Origin: Eutreptiella sp. 'Long Island Sound 2002'
Taxonomy: Eukaryota; Euglenozoa; Euglenophyceae; Eutreptiales; Eutreptiaceae
Reading direction: 5' to 3'
Length of the DNA stretch: 64,000 nt
NCBI GenBank assembly: GCA_964036045.1
Contig: OZ038384.1
Span: 22,497,000-22,560,999, forward strand
A model generated the notes under the pieces. It was not told where the DNA came from, made no database searches, and saw only the letters and a list, made by a program, of their open reading frames with translations. Numbering within the stretch: position 1 is the stretch's first letter; each line of letters opens with the position of its first letter. This document shows, one piece after another, positions 55,024-64,000 of the stretch. A program made the translations under genes and the position numbers.

Positions 55024-58000
55024 ATGGACCTTGCTTCTGTTGTCGCTGCTCTCGCCTCTGTTGGTGTCCGAGTATCCGGTTCTACCCCCAATAACAACAT
55101 CCAGGGAGACTCCTCGCGTGCCTGCCCCACTGGTCTTGCCGGCCCCGAGCCCTCCGGCACCCACAACGACCCAGGGCAGCACTTTCATGGTAGCAGAGGC
55201 TACCTGAATGTTGTTCCTTTGGTGTCCCAACCACAGCTAGCTCCTCAGTACGGCCCCGTAGACTCCGCCACCTCCGGAGACGTAACGATTACGCTGCCGT
55301 GGTGCTGTGCGAACGAGGCCTTGAGAGGACTGCCTTGCGCAAGCCCAAATTGCCCAGGAAGGGCACAAATCAGCAGTTGTGGAGGCCCAGATTACAATCA
55401 AGATCCCAGTCGAAATTGGCCATCAAGCAGCTGGAATCTCCCAGCCTACCCTAATGGCAACGCTCCGGTGGAGCTTACGGACCTGGCAGGTACTAATACT
55501 CCTTACCAATGTCCACATTTTGAGACCATCAACGCCGACATTGACGACATTGAGATGGGTGGTCCAGGTGAGGTACCTACCTATAATCGACCAGCCTCAT
55601 GGGCACAATGGGACAACCATTTGTCTTCCGAAGTGACCCGTAACCTTGAGGCGCTTGAGGCCCTGTGTCTATTAGCCACGTCTAAGCTGATAGGACAAGA
55701 AAGAATCGCCTCTGATTTTTTATTTGAATATTTTTTCCTTCTTCAAGAGGAAATTAATACCAGGATGTGGTGGTGTTCTCAAGAAGATGAATCTTTTGCC
55801 ATTTTTTTGCAGATCTGGGAGGCAAGCCCCTTCCCGAAGGAGAAGACCAAGGCACCTGTTGCCGGGCCCTCCGCCCCTCATCCCTCTGTTTCCATCCGCG
55901 ACGATCTAGCCGCCGCGGTTGAGGAAGGAATTTTAGAGGCAGCTAGGCAGGCAAGCCTGGAAATTAGGACTGAAGGAGCTCCCCAAGTGGACTCCTGGCT
56001 GCGAACCACTGAGATTAGCGGTCCGACAGCCTGCTCAGGCCCTTCAGGACACGGTATGTACTGTCCTGCCGACTGCTCTTGCAGATTACAGCGAGATACT
56101 GAGCTCCAATTGCTCAAAGATCAAATGCAACTCATCATTCAGACGCTGGGAATTAAAGATCTTTTCAAGACCCACATGAGGTCTGAGGGCGCATCATCGG
56201 TGGAACAAACAACAGAACCGTCGGAGGAGGCGACAGAAATTTTTTCGATTGCTCCTTCGGTGGACTCTAAGACCACCGACGCAAGGATCAGCAGGACTAA
56301 GCTAAAGGAAAGGGTTACAATCTCTCGATCTCAGAGTAGATCGGTGAAGGCTAGGAATGAGGCTCAAAATGCCAAACGAACTGCCTCCCGTACTACCCTT
56401 CCTGCTGTTGATTCCAATGCAATTGCCCAGATGTTGCTTGCCCAGACCCTCGCCGGAGCTGGTGTGGCTAATGATGCCGCCAAGGTGTCTGCCATTACGG
56501 CTGGTGTTGGGCTGGATTCACTCCTAAATCCCACTTCATTGCGACTTCGTCAGGTTGCCAAGCAACCGAAGTATAATGGGAACCCCAGACGTTGGCCTCA
56601 GTTCCAACGGGAATTTAAACTGTGGGTTAAGACTCAAAAGCTCCAGGATGATCAGTTCCTGATGGCCCTCTTGGACTGCCTTGAGGGAGCGCCGGCCAAC
56701 ACTTGGCTCAGAACCTGGAGTGATCGTGAGGATTCAAGTTCCCCCCTTACCTTTGATGAGGTGTGGGAACAGTTGGAGGTACGTGGATCCCGGCTGCCTG
56801 AGGACCATTACCACCAGATGTTGAAGAATTTTCCTTCGTTCTCGGGATTAATCTTGCACGAAGTGCAGGACAAGAGACAGCGCTTCTGGAATCTCGTAGA
56901 AGAATCTGAACATTCAGGCGAAAAATATTCCAGTGCCGAGCTGAAAAATCTGATTTTTGACAAGATCCCCTCAGAAACCGCCGCCACCCTTCGGAATAAA
57001 CAATCCGAAGAAAAGGTCAAGACCTGGTGGGCGGAAGTCGATGGCTTTGACGCCTCGGCCAACCGGTTTACCGTCAGGGAGGCACTTCAAAAGTGCTCCC
57101 CCACGTCGTTTACCAAGGTGAAATTCACTGAAAACACGTGGAAAATCAAGTTTAATGAACACGAGGATCGGGACTTGTTTGTCCAAGTCCTCAATAGGGG
57201 AGTAAGTTTCCACGGCCATCGCCTGAAGGCCAGGAACTGGGTGTTTTCGTTTACTCTGCAGGAACTGTGGGAAGAGGTTGAGAGGCTCGCTGACGCCGCC
57301 AATCAAAATTTCCATGAGGGTCTTGGGGGAAACAGGAATACCCAGCAAAACACCCAAAATGGGGCCCAAAAGGGCAAAAAAAAGGTGAATGACACCCGGA
57401 ATGTTCAGGATCATTGTAGCATCTGCCTTCTTTTAGGTTCTACGAACCGAGCTAAGACGCATTCTACTGCTAATCACCGATGGTCTGCTTACGATCACAA
57501 GGTGATTGGTGAAAATGTCAGTAATTCGCAGAATTCAGACAGGAATGACAGACAGGTGCATGGTGCCAAGGGGGGAAAGGGTAATTCGACTCCCTCCGGT
57601 GGGAACAAAAATACTGGAGGCCCTGGCGGGTCCCAAGGCAAAGGGAATCTGACTCCATCCGGCTCCGGTGGACAGCCAAACGGCCAGACAAGTCCCAATG
57701 TCAACGCCGGAGGCGGAAATCGAAATCCAGGCCAAACCCCTCAATCCGGTACAAACAAAGGAAATGCTCCAGGATCACAGGGTAAAGGTAAGGGAAATCC
57801 TTCGGGAACCCCCTTCTCTGGTAAGGGCAGAGGGCGTGGCGACGGTGGTGGCCCATCATCCGGCGGCCGTGGCCGTGGACGTGGAAAAGGAAACCATCGT
57901 GTGGATCAGGTCTCAGGTGCAGATCAGGTGTCCGATGCGGATCGAGATTATGTCGAAAATGCCCTGAATCCAGCGGATGATCCGTTCCAAGATGAGTGGA

Positions 58001-58059
58001 TCGACGAATCAGGCTGTGTCCACAATGTTAACGCAGCCGCTGGAGGTCAGAACGCCTAG
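55024..58059 (+). CDS. G2 Gag, 1011 aa
   Basis: It starts at ATG 55024 (MDLASVVAALASVGVRV) and ends at TAG 58057-58059. The long N-terminal half is not recognisable apart from Cys-rich patches (LPWCCANEALRGLPCASPNC; CPADCSCRL) and a Ser/Arg stretch (RVTISRSQSRSVKA). The gag core is at about residues 505-720 (QVAKQPKYNGNPRRWPQFQR, FLMALLDCLEGAPANTWLRT). At about 797 stands HCSICLLLGSTNRAKTHSTA, a Cys/His set that may replace a classic knuckle. A Gly/Asn/Gln/Lys-rich tail follows (GKGRGRGDGGGPSSGGRGRG). It is about twice the usual gypsy Gag length. It forms the particle and binds RNA. Confidence 0.88.
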   Translation: MDLASVVAALASVGVRVSGSTPNNNIQGDSSRACPTGLAGPEPSGTHNDPGQHFHGSRGYLNVVPLVSQPQLAPQYGPVDSATSGDVTITLPWCCANEALRGLPCASPNCPGRAQISSCGGPDYNQDPSRNWPSSSWNLPAYPNGNAPVELTDLAGTNTPYQCPHFETINADIDDIEMGGPGEVPTYNRPASWAQWDNHLSSEVTRNLEALEALCLLATSKLIGQERIASDFLFEYFFLLQEEINTRMWWCSQEDESFAIFLQIWEASPFPKEKTKAPVAGPSAPHPSVSIRDDLAAAVEEGILEAARQASLEIRTEGAPQVDSWLRTTEISGPTACSGPSGHGMYCPADCSCRLQRDTELQLLKDQMQLIIQTLGIKDLFKTHMRSEGASSVEQTTEPSEEATEIFSIAPSVDSKTTDARISRTKLKERVTISRSQSRSVKARNEAQNAKRTASRTTLPAVDSNAIAQMLLAQTLAGAGVANDAAKVSAITAGVGLDSLLNPTSLRLRQVAKQPKYNGNPRRWPQFQREFKLWVKTQKLQDDQFLMALLDCLEGAPANTWLRTWSDREDSSSPLTFDEVWEQLEVRGSRLPEDHYHQMLKNFPSFSGLILHEVQDKRQRFWNLVEESEHSGEKYSSAELKNLIFDKIPSETAATLRNKQSEEKVKTWWAEVDGFDASANRFTVREALQKCSPTSFTKVKFTENTWKIKFNEHEDRDLFVQVLNRGVSFHGHRLKARNWVFSFTLQELWEEVERLADAANQNFHEGLGGNRNTQQNTQNGAQKGKKKVNDTRNVQDHCSICLLLGSTNRAKTHSTANHRWSAYDHKVIGENVSNSQNSDRNDRQVHGAKGGKGNSTPSGGNKNTGGPGGSQGKGNLTPSGSGGQPNGQTSPNVNAGGGNRNPGQTPQSGTNKGNAPGSQGKGKGNPSGTPFSGKGRGRGDGGGPSSGGRGRGRGKGNHRVDQVSGADQVSDADRDYVENALNPADDPFQDEWIDESGCVHNVNAAAGGQNA

Positions 58060-58094
58060 GGGAGCCACGAAAATCGCCCCTCCCCAGGCGATTT
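58057..58094 (+). promoter_or_regulatory. Candidate UAG readthrough signal with pseudoknot
   Basis: Gag ends in UAG followed by GGGAG. Pol is in the same frame with no further stop. AAATCGCC (58071-58078) pairs perfectly with GGCGATTT (58087-58094). The loop holds CTCCC (58080-58084), which can pair with GGGAG (58060-58064) just after the stop. That would make an H-type pseudoknot. In murine leukaemia-type retroviruses UAG readthrough with a downstream pseudoknot makes Gag-Pol. Here the function is inferred from layout, and the spacing (stem starting directly at the stop) is tighter than in that case. Confidence 0.6.
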
Positions 58095-61000
58095 CAGGCA
58101 TGATCCCCAAATTCCTGATCGACCATTACTTGATGTAGGGTCGCTTGTCTCCTCTCCCCTGGATCCGGCAGCGGATTCTTCTGTTGTAGTGGACGAGGTT
58201 GGTGTACAGTCCAAGCACAGGGCTCGTCAGTTTGTCACAAAGCTGTGGGTCTCTGATTGCAAGGGAAATTTCCACCTCGCCACTTGTTTGTGTGACAATG
58301 GATCAGAGGTAAATCTCCAATCCAATTCCTTCTTACCCGACGACTGCGTGTTTGAATCGCCTCATCCTGTTACCCTCGAGGGAGTTTCTGGACATTCTCT
58401 CGCAGGTGGGCAACGCGGTTGTTATATATCAACTCATTTGGTCGCTCAAGACCTTTGGGAAGAGCAAAATGTGGAAGAAGTTGTCCTTAAGGATGACTAC
58501 TTCTATCGTGCTGACATAAAGTATGACCTTTTTTTGGGCCATCCTTGGCTTCGTAAGAACAGGGTAGCGCCCGTAGGTCATCGTCGTTGTTTTTTGCTGG
58601 AGTCAGGTCCTTTGGAGCGTCCTGAATTTCGTTTTTTGCACGCAGGGTTTAAAAGTGCAGAAGAATTTTTGAAGCAAAAGGTGACACCAAAATTTGGTGA
58701 AGATGTCACCATTGCAGAGGTGAATGGGAGTGCCGATTACTCCCAAGAGTTAGAATGTCTTCGTAGGGACTCCCAGCCACGACGCCCTTCGCGCTGGCAC
58801 TCTTCATCCTACAGAGTTGTCGACAAATGGCGCGATGCAATTTGTGAATACTTTCATGAACACCATTCCTTTTGGCCCCAGTATGATGCCTTTGCTAACC
58901 GTATGAACAAGCGCTTTGACAAGCACTTTAGCGACGCTTGGACCCACAAATGGGACAAGAAGTTGTGGAATCATCCTCCGTTTCACTTAATCCAGCAGGT
59001 CATCCACAAAATCAAGCAAGATAAAACCCAGGCAATTTTGGTTGTGCCCTTGTGGGACGACAAGCCTTGGTTTCAGGAATTACAGGACATTTGTGTAGAT
59101 TACATCGAACTTCCCAGGAAGATTAAGCTGTATGCCAGGGACGACACAGGTCCCCTGCCACAGCGGTCCTGGAGTTCGCTTGCATTCCTGGTGGATGGAA
59201 AGCTTTCTGACTCTAATTCTGCTGATTCTAGTACAGATTCCTGTGTTGGGTCTGAATCTGAGGTTGAGCGTGGTACTGATGATGAATCTATTTTTTCTGA
59301 TTTTTGTCCGTCAGATACCCAAGGTGATTCAACGTCCAATGGATCCGCCTCGTCTCCCTCTTCCGCAATACGGTCGACATCGAAAAGAATCTTCAGTGCA
59401 CGGGCGAGGAAAAATCTCCAATCGCGCCGCAAATTCAGAGTTTTTTATGAAAAACCCCCTGTGGAAGCTTTCATGGATCCTTTCGAGGAGCTGGATCACG
59501 AAGAGAATCTCTGGGATTTCGACACACGACCCACCTATCTTCAAGAGGCAGTTGATACGGACCTGTTTAAAGACATCCGTAAGAAGATTCTTCCTGCCAA
59601 AGCCGAAGAAGTCGCCAAAGTCTTTTCGACAGTAATTCCTGGCGATCAGGTGGACACTGAATTGTGTTCCAAGTCAAGAGAAAAGATTTTTGAGGAACGG
59701 AAGGACACAACCCTTTCAGGAAAGTTGATCAAAGACCCCCCTGTCCGTGGACAGTTCGGTGAAGCCTTCATCGAGCTTCGTGAAGGGTACAAGGCAAAAA
59801 AACAGCGCCCTTATGAAAATCATGGACACAAACATGAGATTCTCAGAAAAATCATTGAGAGAAATCTCAGGAAATTTGGTTGGCTTGAGGGTTGTATGAC
59901 CAGCGAATGGTGCTGTTCACCCTTCACAGTCCCGAAGCCACCGCCTGCAGACCAGAACACCATTGATGGTTGGCGAATGGTTGTTGATTTTCGCAATCTC
60001 AACGCCGAAACAAAGGCGGATTCACACCCCCTGCCCCTCATTGAGGAGGAAATCGCCAAGAGGGCAAGAGGTCGTTTGTTCTCTGTGCTGGATCTCCGTC
60101 ACGGCTTTCACCAAATGCTGTTGAGGAAGGACAGCAGACCTCTCACCTGTATGTGCACGCCATGTGGCCCAGTCCAATGGACCGTCATGCCCATGGGGCT
60201 GAAGAACGCCCCCTCATTTTTTCAAAGAATGATGGAGGATGTGCTGTTCACAACCCATCCGGAGCTTCGTGCCTTCGTGAGTGTGTACATAGATGACATA
60301 ATCATCGCGACGGAGGGGGAGGGACTGACCGAAGCCGAGCTGGTGGCCCTACATGAGAAGCAGCTGAACCAAGTTTTGGACATTCTTGACGCCAATCAGC
60401 TGGTTTGTGGGCCAAAGAAGGGAAAATTATTTTTAAAATCAGTCGAATTTTGTGGTTCTCTCCTAGAGAATGGCACCCGACGACCCAGTCCAGGGAAGCT
60501 CGTCGCTATTCAGAAGTGGAAGCGCCCTGAGACGATCACGGAGTTGAGAGGATTCCTGGGTTGTTGCAATTTTTACCACACTTTTGTGCCGAATTATGCC
60601 AAATTTGCTGCCCCCCTCACTGAATTATTGAAGGTAGGGAGAGATGCGGGCAAGGCAGGTTCAAAGGTTCGTGTCAAGTGGACTGACGAGTGCGAGGAGG
60701 CCTTCCATCACTTGGAGGCAGCCCTCTGCGAAGTCGCCACGTTGCATGTGCCCCAATTTGACCGACCCTTCTACATTAGAACCGACGCTTCTAGGTACGC
60801 GATCGGAGCTGTCCTTGAACAGGTTGATGAAGCCACCGGCGATCATTACCCTCTTGCATTTTGGTCTCGGAAGCTAGCCCCACGCCAAATGCAATGGTCG
60901 CCGCGTGAGCAAGAGACTTACGCCATCATCTGTGCTTTAAAAAAGTACCAATCGTGGGTTGGCACCAATCGAGTCGAGGTCCTGACGGATCATCGATCTC

Positions 61001-63243
61001 TGGAGTATTGGGCCACCGAACACATTGATACTGTCGCGAGCCCAGCTGGTCGACGGGCCAGACGGCACGAATTTCTCTCTCTGTTTGACCTCCATGTGTC
61101 GTATTTGCCTGGAAAACACAACACGGTAGCGGATGCTCTGAGCCGATGGGCTTACCCCGCCTCAGAGGGGCTGCAAAGTACCAACATCCATGGTACGGAG
61201 CAGGACCGCCATGTCATCATCGAATGGGATCAGGAAGAAAAGAAACTCATTCGACGGGCATGCATGCAGTGCGCTGTTAAACAGCACGCATTGCCGTGTC
61301 ACGACATCACGGCCATCACAGATCCGGCGCATGCTCATGAGATCTGCACCAAAACGCTGAAAGTCGTGGAAAAAGTCACCGATCCCTCCTCAGGGAGTGT
61401 GAAACGGTTTGACTACACCCGACGAGTAAGTCGATTTCGGTTGATCCAAGGCATTGAGCGTCGAGATCCGGCCAGAACTCCACCCCTGCCTAAAGATACC
61501 CTGATCATCCGTGACTGGACGTCCGATTATCTGCAGGATCCCATGTTTAAAGAGGTCTTTGGAAATCTTCAATCCAAAGATGCTCACAAGGATGGGATTT
61601 TTGCTGAGTACTCGTTGGATGGGGGGAAGCTGTGGATGGAGGGTAAATTGTGTGTGACAGACGCCCTAGCCCCCCGAGTGTTAAACTGGTGGCACAAATG
61701 GGAGTCCCCCCACACACATGGCCGTCGACTGTGGTCGATGATTAAGCATAGGTTGTTTGGATCGAGGCTCTACACTCATTGCATGAAAGTAGCCGCCGGA
61801 TGTGCCCAATGTGCTGTCTCGACGCCTCCCAGCGCGAAGAAGAACGGCCATCTGAGGCCTCATCCTATTCCGGAGCGCCTCTTTAACAGAGTCACGAGTG
61901 ATTTTTTTTATCTCGGTGAACTCGATGACGAAGAGTGCCATTGGACCAACAAAAAGGTCAATGGAGTGCTCCTTATTCAGTGCCGTCATTCCGGCTACAT
62001 TCAAGTGTTGCCTTGCAACATTGAGTCGATGACTGGCAAGGCTGCCGCCAAATGGTGCGCGCAGACCTGGATGGGAGGCTGGGACGTCCCATCCGAGGTG
62101 GTGACAGATTCAGGCAAAGAGTACACCTCCGAATGGTGGAGAGAATTATGTGCTCGCCTTGGAATCCACCACCTCCGATGTGAAATCCACTCGCATCGAG
62201 CGCTGCCTGGTGAAAGAGCCGGCCGCTCAATTATAAATATGCTTCGTAAGGAGCTCGCGAGTGAAAAGGATTTCCATTGGATGGAAGTTCTCTTCGCATT
62301 GCTTCGCCGTTACCACAACACGCCTTTGTATCATGGCCTTTCTCCAAACGAAATTGTCTTTGGACGAAAGAAGTGTTGGTGGAACATGCCGTTGAATAAT
62401 CCTCGCCCCTGTAAGGATGCTTCGCTGTTTTTGGACGAAGTCCAACGAGCAGATGAAACGGTGTCGAAATTAATCGAGAAGCATCAAGTTGACTGGCTTT
62501 GGGTTCAAAATCAAGGTCGAAAAAACCCCCACAATTTTGAAGTCGATGATCGAGTTTGGCTTCGAAAATCCGAAACCACCCTGGACGGAGATGACAAGCT
62601 TCTTCCCTTGTGGGAGGGGCCATTCGCTGTTACAGCGCGTCTTGGTGAGAACAGGTGGAGGATTCTTGTGGATGTCAGCAGGGAAATTGACGTTTCGGGC
62701 GATCGCCTCAAGAGAGAGATCCCCTCCCCCAAGGATCGAGTTAAACCCCTTTTTTGGACTGCGAAACATTTGTCTGATCGGGTCATCGAAGGGGGGAAGT
62801 ACGAACTCAAGAGGATTGTTGAAGCAAGACGTGACGCCAAGGGCGAATGGGAATTTCTGTGTGAGTGGAGGGGCTTTGATTCCAGTCACAACAACTGGGA
62901 ACCAGCCCAATCTTTTGTCCATGGATACACCAAGGGGTTCATCGACTTCCTGAAGAAGCACCCCGAAATTGGCGTACTCCTGACAGATTGTTTGTCGAAA
63001 CCAGACAGACAAGTGGAGAGCGACGGAAAACGACCTGTGGTGAATCGAGATCCAGCCTTTTACGGCCCTCAGCAGCCACATTCCAGGGCTGATCCGTCGA
63101 TCCCCCCTCCTGCGGTCAGGCCAGCCCAGGAGCCAAATGAGGACCAATCTTCAAGTTCGGCCGCTGATTTGCAGCGCCCAAGCCGTACGAGGGCCAGGCC
63201 AGACAGGTTGGTGGTCACATGTATTCGTGCTTGGCCGAATTGA
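58060..63243 (+). CDS. G2 Pol: protease, Dam-like block, RT, RNase H, integrase, chromodomain
   Basis: Open from the codon after UAG to TGA at 63241. Residues are counted from 58189. The protease has CDNGSEVNL (about 35; DNG where DSG/DTG is usual) and a hydrophobic-Gly turn YDLFLGHPWL. A Dam-like block is at about 230-310 (YDAFANRMNKRF, NHPPFHLIQQVIHK, LVVPLWDDKPWF). An acidic Ser-rich linker is at 340-390. RT has RMVVDFRNLN (about 597), VLDLRHGFHQ, MPMGLKNAPSFFQ and YIDDIII (about 700). RNase H has TDASRYAIGAV, TDHRSLEYW and ADALSRWAY. Integrase has HHCC (1168-1208) then D, D, E in TSDFFYLG, TDSGKEY and GERAG. The chromodomain is at about 1537-1590 (FLCEWRGFDSSHNNWEP). It copies and inserts the element. 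Confidence 0.92.
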   Translation, partial: GSHENRPSPGDFRHDPQIPDRPLLDVGSLVSSPLDPAADSSVVVDEVGVQSKHRARQFVTKLWVSDCKGNFHLATCLCDNGSEVNLQSNSFLPDDCVFESPHPVTLEGVSGHSLAGGQRGCYISTHLVAQDLWEEQNVEEVVLKDDYFYRADIKYDLFLGHPWLRKNRVAPVGHRRCFLLESGPLERPEFRFLHAGFKSAEEFLKQKVTPKFGEDVTIAEVNGSADYSQELECLRRDSQPRRPSRWHSSSYRVVDKWRDAICEYFHEHHSFWPQYDAFANRMNKRFDKHFSDAWTHKWDKKLWNHPPFHLIQQVIHKIKQDKTQAILVVPLWDDKPWFQELQDICVDYIELPRKIKLYARDDTGPLPQRSWSSLAFLVDGKLSDSNSADSSTDSCVGSESEVERGTDDESIFSDFCPSDTQGDSTSNGSASSPSSAIRSTSKRIFSARARKNLQSRRKFRVFYEKPPVEAFMDPFEELDHEENLWDFDTRPTYLQEAVDTDLFKDIRKKILPAKAEEVAKVFSTVIPGDQVDTELCSKSREKIFEERKDTTLSGKLIKDPPVRGQFGEAFIELREGYKAKKQRPYENHGHKHEILRKIIERNLRKFGWLEGCMTSEWCCSPFTVPKPPPADQNTIDGWRMVVDFRNLNAETKADSHPLPLIEEEIAKRARGRLFSVLDLRHGFHQMLLRKDSRPLTCMCTPCGPVQWTVMPMGLKNAPSFFQRMMEDVLFTTHPELRAFVSVYIDDIIIATEGEGLTEAELVALHEKQLNQVLDILDANQLVCGPKKGKLFLKSVEFCGSLLENGTRRPSPGKLVAIQKWKRPETITELRGFLGCCNFYHTFVPNYAKFAAPLTELLKVGRDAGKAGSKVRVKWTDECEEAFHHLEAALCEVATLHVPQFDRPFYIRTDASRYAIGAVLEQVDEATGDHYPLAFWSRKLAPRQMQWSPREQETYAIICALKKYQSWVGTNRVEVLTDHRSLEYWATEHIDTVASPAGRRARRHEFLSLFDLHVSYLPGKHNTVADALSRWAYPASEGLQSTNIHGTEQDRHVIIEWDQEEKKLIRRACMQCAVKQHALPCHDITAITDPAHAHEICTKTLKVVEKVTDPSSGSVKRFDYTRRVSRFRLIQGIERRDPARTPPLPKDTLIIRDWTSDYLQDPMFKEVFGNLQSKDAHKDGIFAEYSLDGGKLWMEGKLCVTDALAPRVLNWWHKWESPHTHGRRLWSMIKHRLFGSRLYTHCMKVAAGCAQCAVSTPPSAKKNGHLRPHPIPERLFNRVTSDFFYLGELDDEECHWTNKKVNGVLLIQCRHSGYIQVLPCNIESMTGKAAAKWCAQTWMGGWDVPSEVVTDSGKEYTSEWWRELCARLGIHHLRCEIHSHRALPGERAGRSIINMLRKELASEKDFHWMEVLFALLRRYHNTPLYHGLSPNEIVFGRKKCWWNMPLNNPRPCKDASLFLDEVQRADETVSKLIEKHQVDWLWVQNQGRKNPHNFEVDDRVWLRKSETTLDGDDKLLPLWEGPFAVTARLGENRWRILVDVSREIDVSGDRLKREIPSPKDRVKPLFWTAKHLSDRVIEGGKYELKRIVEARRDAKGEWEFLCEWRGFDSSHNNWEPAQSFVHGYTKGFIDFLKKHPEIGVLLTDCLSKPDRQVESDGKRPVVNRDPAFYGPQQPHSRADPSIPPPAVRPAQEPNEDQSSSSAADLQRPSRTRARPDRLVVTCIRAWPN

Positions 63244-64000
63244 GGAAGCCATCCTACCACATTCTGCTCAATCCACTGTTCATTCTTTCTGTTTATGTCA
63301 TGATGTGGAGAACTGCGAATGTTTGATAATTTGACGTCAATCAACTTTTCTTTGGTCTCCGTTCGGCAGACAAGGCGTAGATACGCTGACGGAGTGTGCT
63401 GCCGTGTTCAGAAAAAACCAAACTCAGGCTTAATTCAGGCAGATTCGGGGTAATCTTGTCTCTGTTGGTCTCTGCATCTTTGGAATTTGGCTACTCGTGC
63501 AGATGGAAGCAAATGTACATAATCAAAACGCTGGCAAGCGACATTCACCCCTACAGGCAACCCCTGTAGTACTGGCTGCACCAGATGCGACGCCAGGAAC
63601 TCAGATCTTACCTTCATTTGCTGTGATGCTAGCGCCAAAGTCCAGATTCAGATCCAGGATCCTCAAATTTACCTTGAATTTCTCAGGTTTGTCCATCATT
63701 CTGCCACTGTTGTACGAAACCCAGACGTCAATTGTTCAGACAATCTTCATCTAGGAGCTCTAGGGACTTTTACAGCCATCTCTGAAGTCCGTAAGCTTCG
63801 TTGTATTTTTGGCACACGCCAATGTGAGCTCAATCCGACCTGAAAATGTCGAAATTGGTGAATCCAAGTGTCTTGTGGGACTCATTCGAAAGATTGGCCT
63901 TGTCCAAGTCGATTGACACCACCGCCACTGTAAATTCGGTGTCTCTCAGTTATATACTGTCAGTAAAGCGCCTTCAGCGAACTTTCGGCGCGTTACATGC
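63244..64000 (+). other. G2 3' region, with a possible small Cys-rich ORF
   Basis: No polypurine tract plus TG could be fixed. A frame without ATG runs 63523-63843 (about 106 codons; CSTGCTRCDARNSDLTFICC, IQIQDPQIYLEFLRFVHHSA, CIFGTRQCELNPT). A Cys cluster followed by beta-like sequence is unusual for non-coding DNA, but without a start, a partner copy or a recognised family it stays doubtful. Nothing else was seen up to the window end. Confidence 0.3.

Larger units (their letters stand above)
54700..64000 (+). mobile_element. G2: well-preserved Ty3/gypsy chromovirus
   Basis: It has intact gag and pol in one frame with a single UAG between them, and every pol domain keeps its key residues apart from a changed protease triad. 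There are no premature stops or frameshifts over 8.2 kb, in contrast to G1. This is the only element here that could recently have been active. The left edge is approximate and the right edge lies outside the window. Confidence 0.75.

Noticed and set aside
1-64000. CRISPR array, rRNA genes, bacterial operons or terminators
   Set aside because: None seen. Repeats lack spacer structure, and all recognisable genes are eukaryotic transposable elements.

Overview
The window is eukaryotic repeat DNA. I see no cellular protein-coding gene and no rRNA or convincing tRNA gene. Almost everything recognisable is a transposable element: chromodomain Ty3/gypsy retrotransposons (chromoviruses), two GC-rich LINE-like elements that carry extra proteins, a small LTR element and a hAT DNA transposon. 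The organism cannot be fixed from this. The mix suggests a large, repeat-rich genome of a microalga or other protist. The gag/pol style of the central element reminds me of dinoflagellate repeats, but that is an impression only.

Layout. 3-2186 is the 3' part of chromovirus G0, followed by about 5.7 kb with no gene but with small repeats and RNA-like folds. A second, decayed chromovirus (G1) then spans 7946 to about 49815 as a nest. Its 5' LTR, primer site, gag, protease, RT, RNase H and integrase start run to 15409. There the LINE-like element X-A (15410-26398) is inserted with a perfect 11-bp target duplication, and a hAT element (22292-26154, perfect 8-bp duplication and 17-bp inverted ends) sits inside X-A. 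The G1 integrase resumes in frame after X-A and ends with a chromodomain at 27307. The G1 3' non-coding tail is then broken twice. GC-rich element Y lies at 28058-39068, with a small LTR element Z (31144-33924, 5-bp duplication) inside it. A second, 5'-truncated X copy (X-B) lies at 41197-46440. Each break is flanked by a direct copy of the G1 tail instead of a short target duplication. A G1 polypurine tract and 3' LTR close the nest at 49008-49815.

From 49.8 to 54.6 kb there are minus-strand scraps: a chromovirus integrase/chromodomain (51669-52930) and a LINE zinc-binding C-terminus (53931-54608). From about 54.7 kb to the end lies the best preserved element, G2: an intact 1011-codon gag (55024-58059) and an intact pol (58060-63243) in the same frame, separated by one UAG codon. 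A hairpin or pseudoknot follows that UAG directly, which suggests programmed readthrough.

How the parts work together: G0, G1 and G2 share RNase H, integrase and a C-terminal chromodomain, the usual chromatin-targeting arrangement of chromoviruses. G2 pol also has a block resembling the Dam-like methyltransferase domain of some retroelements between protease and RT. X and Y share a layout of a LINE-type C-terminus, a C-x2-C zinc finger, a low-complexity Pro/His/basic linker and conserved blocks I do not recognise. Stop codons inside the decayed ORFs are mostly TAG, as expected from C-to-T decay of CAG codons.
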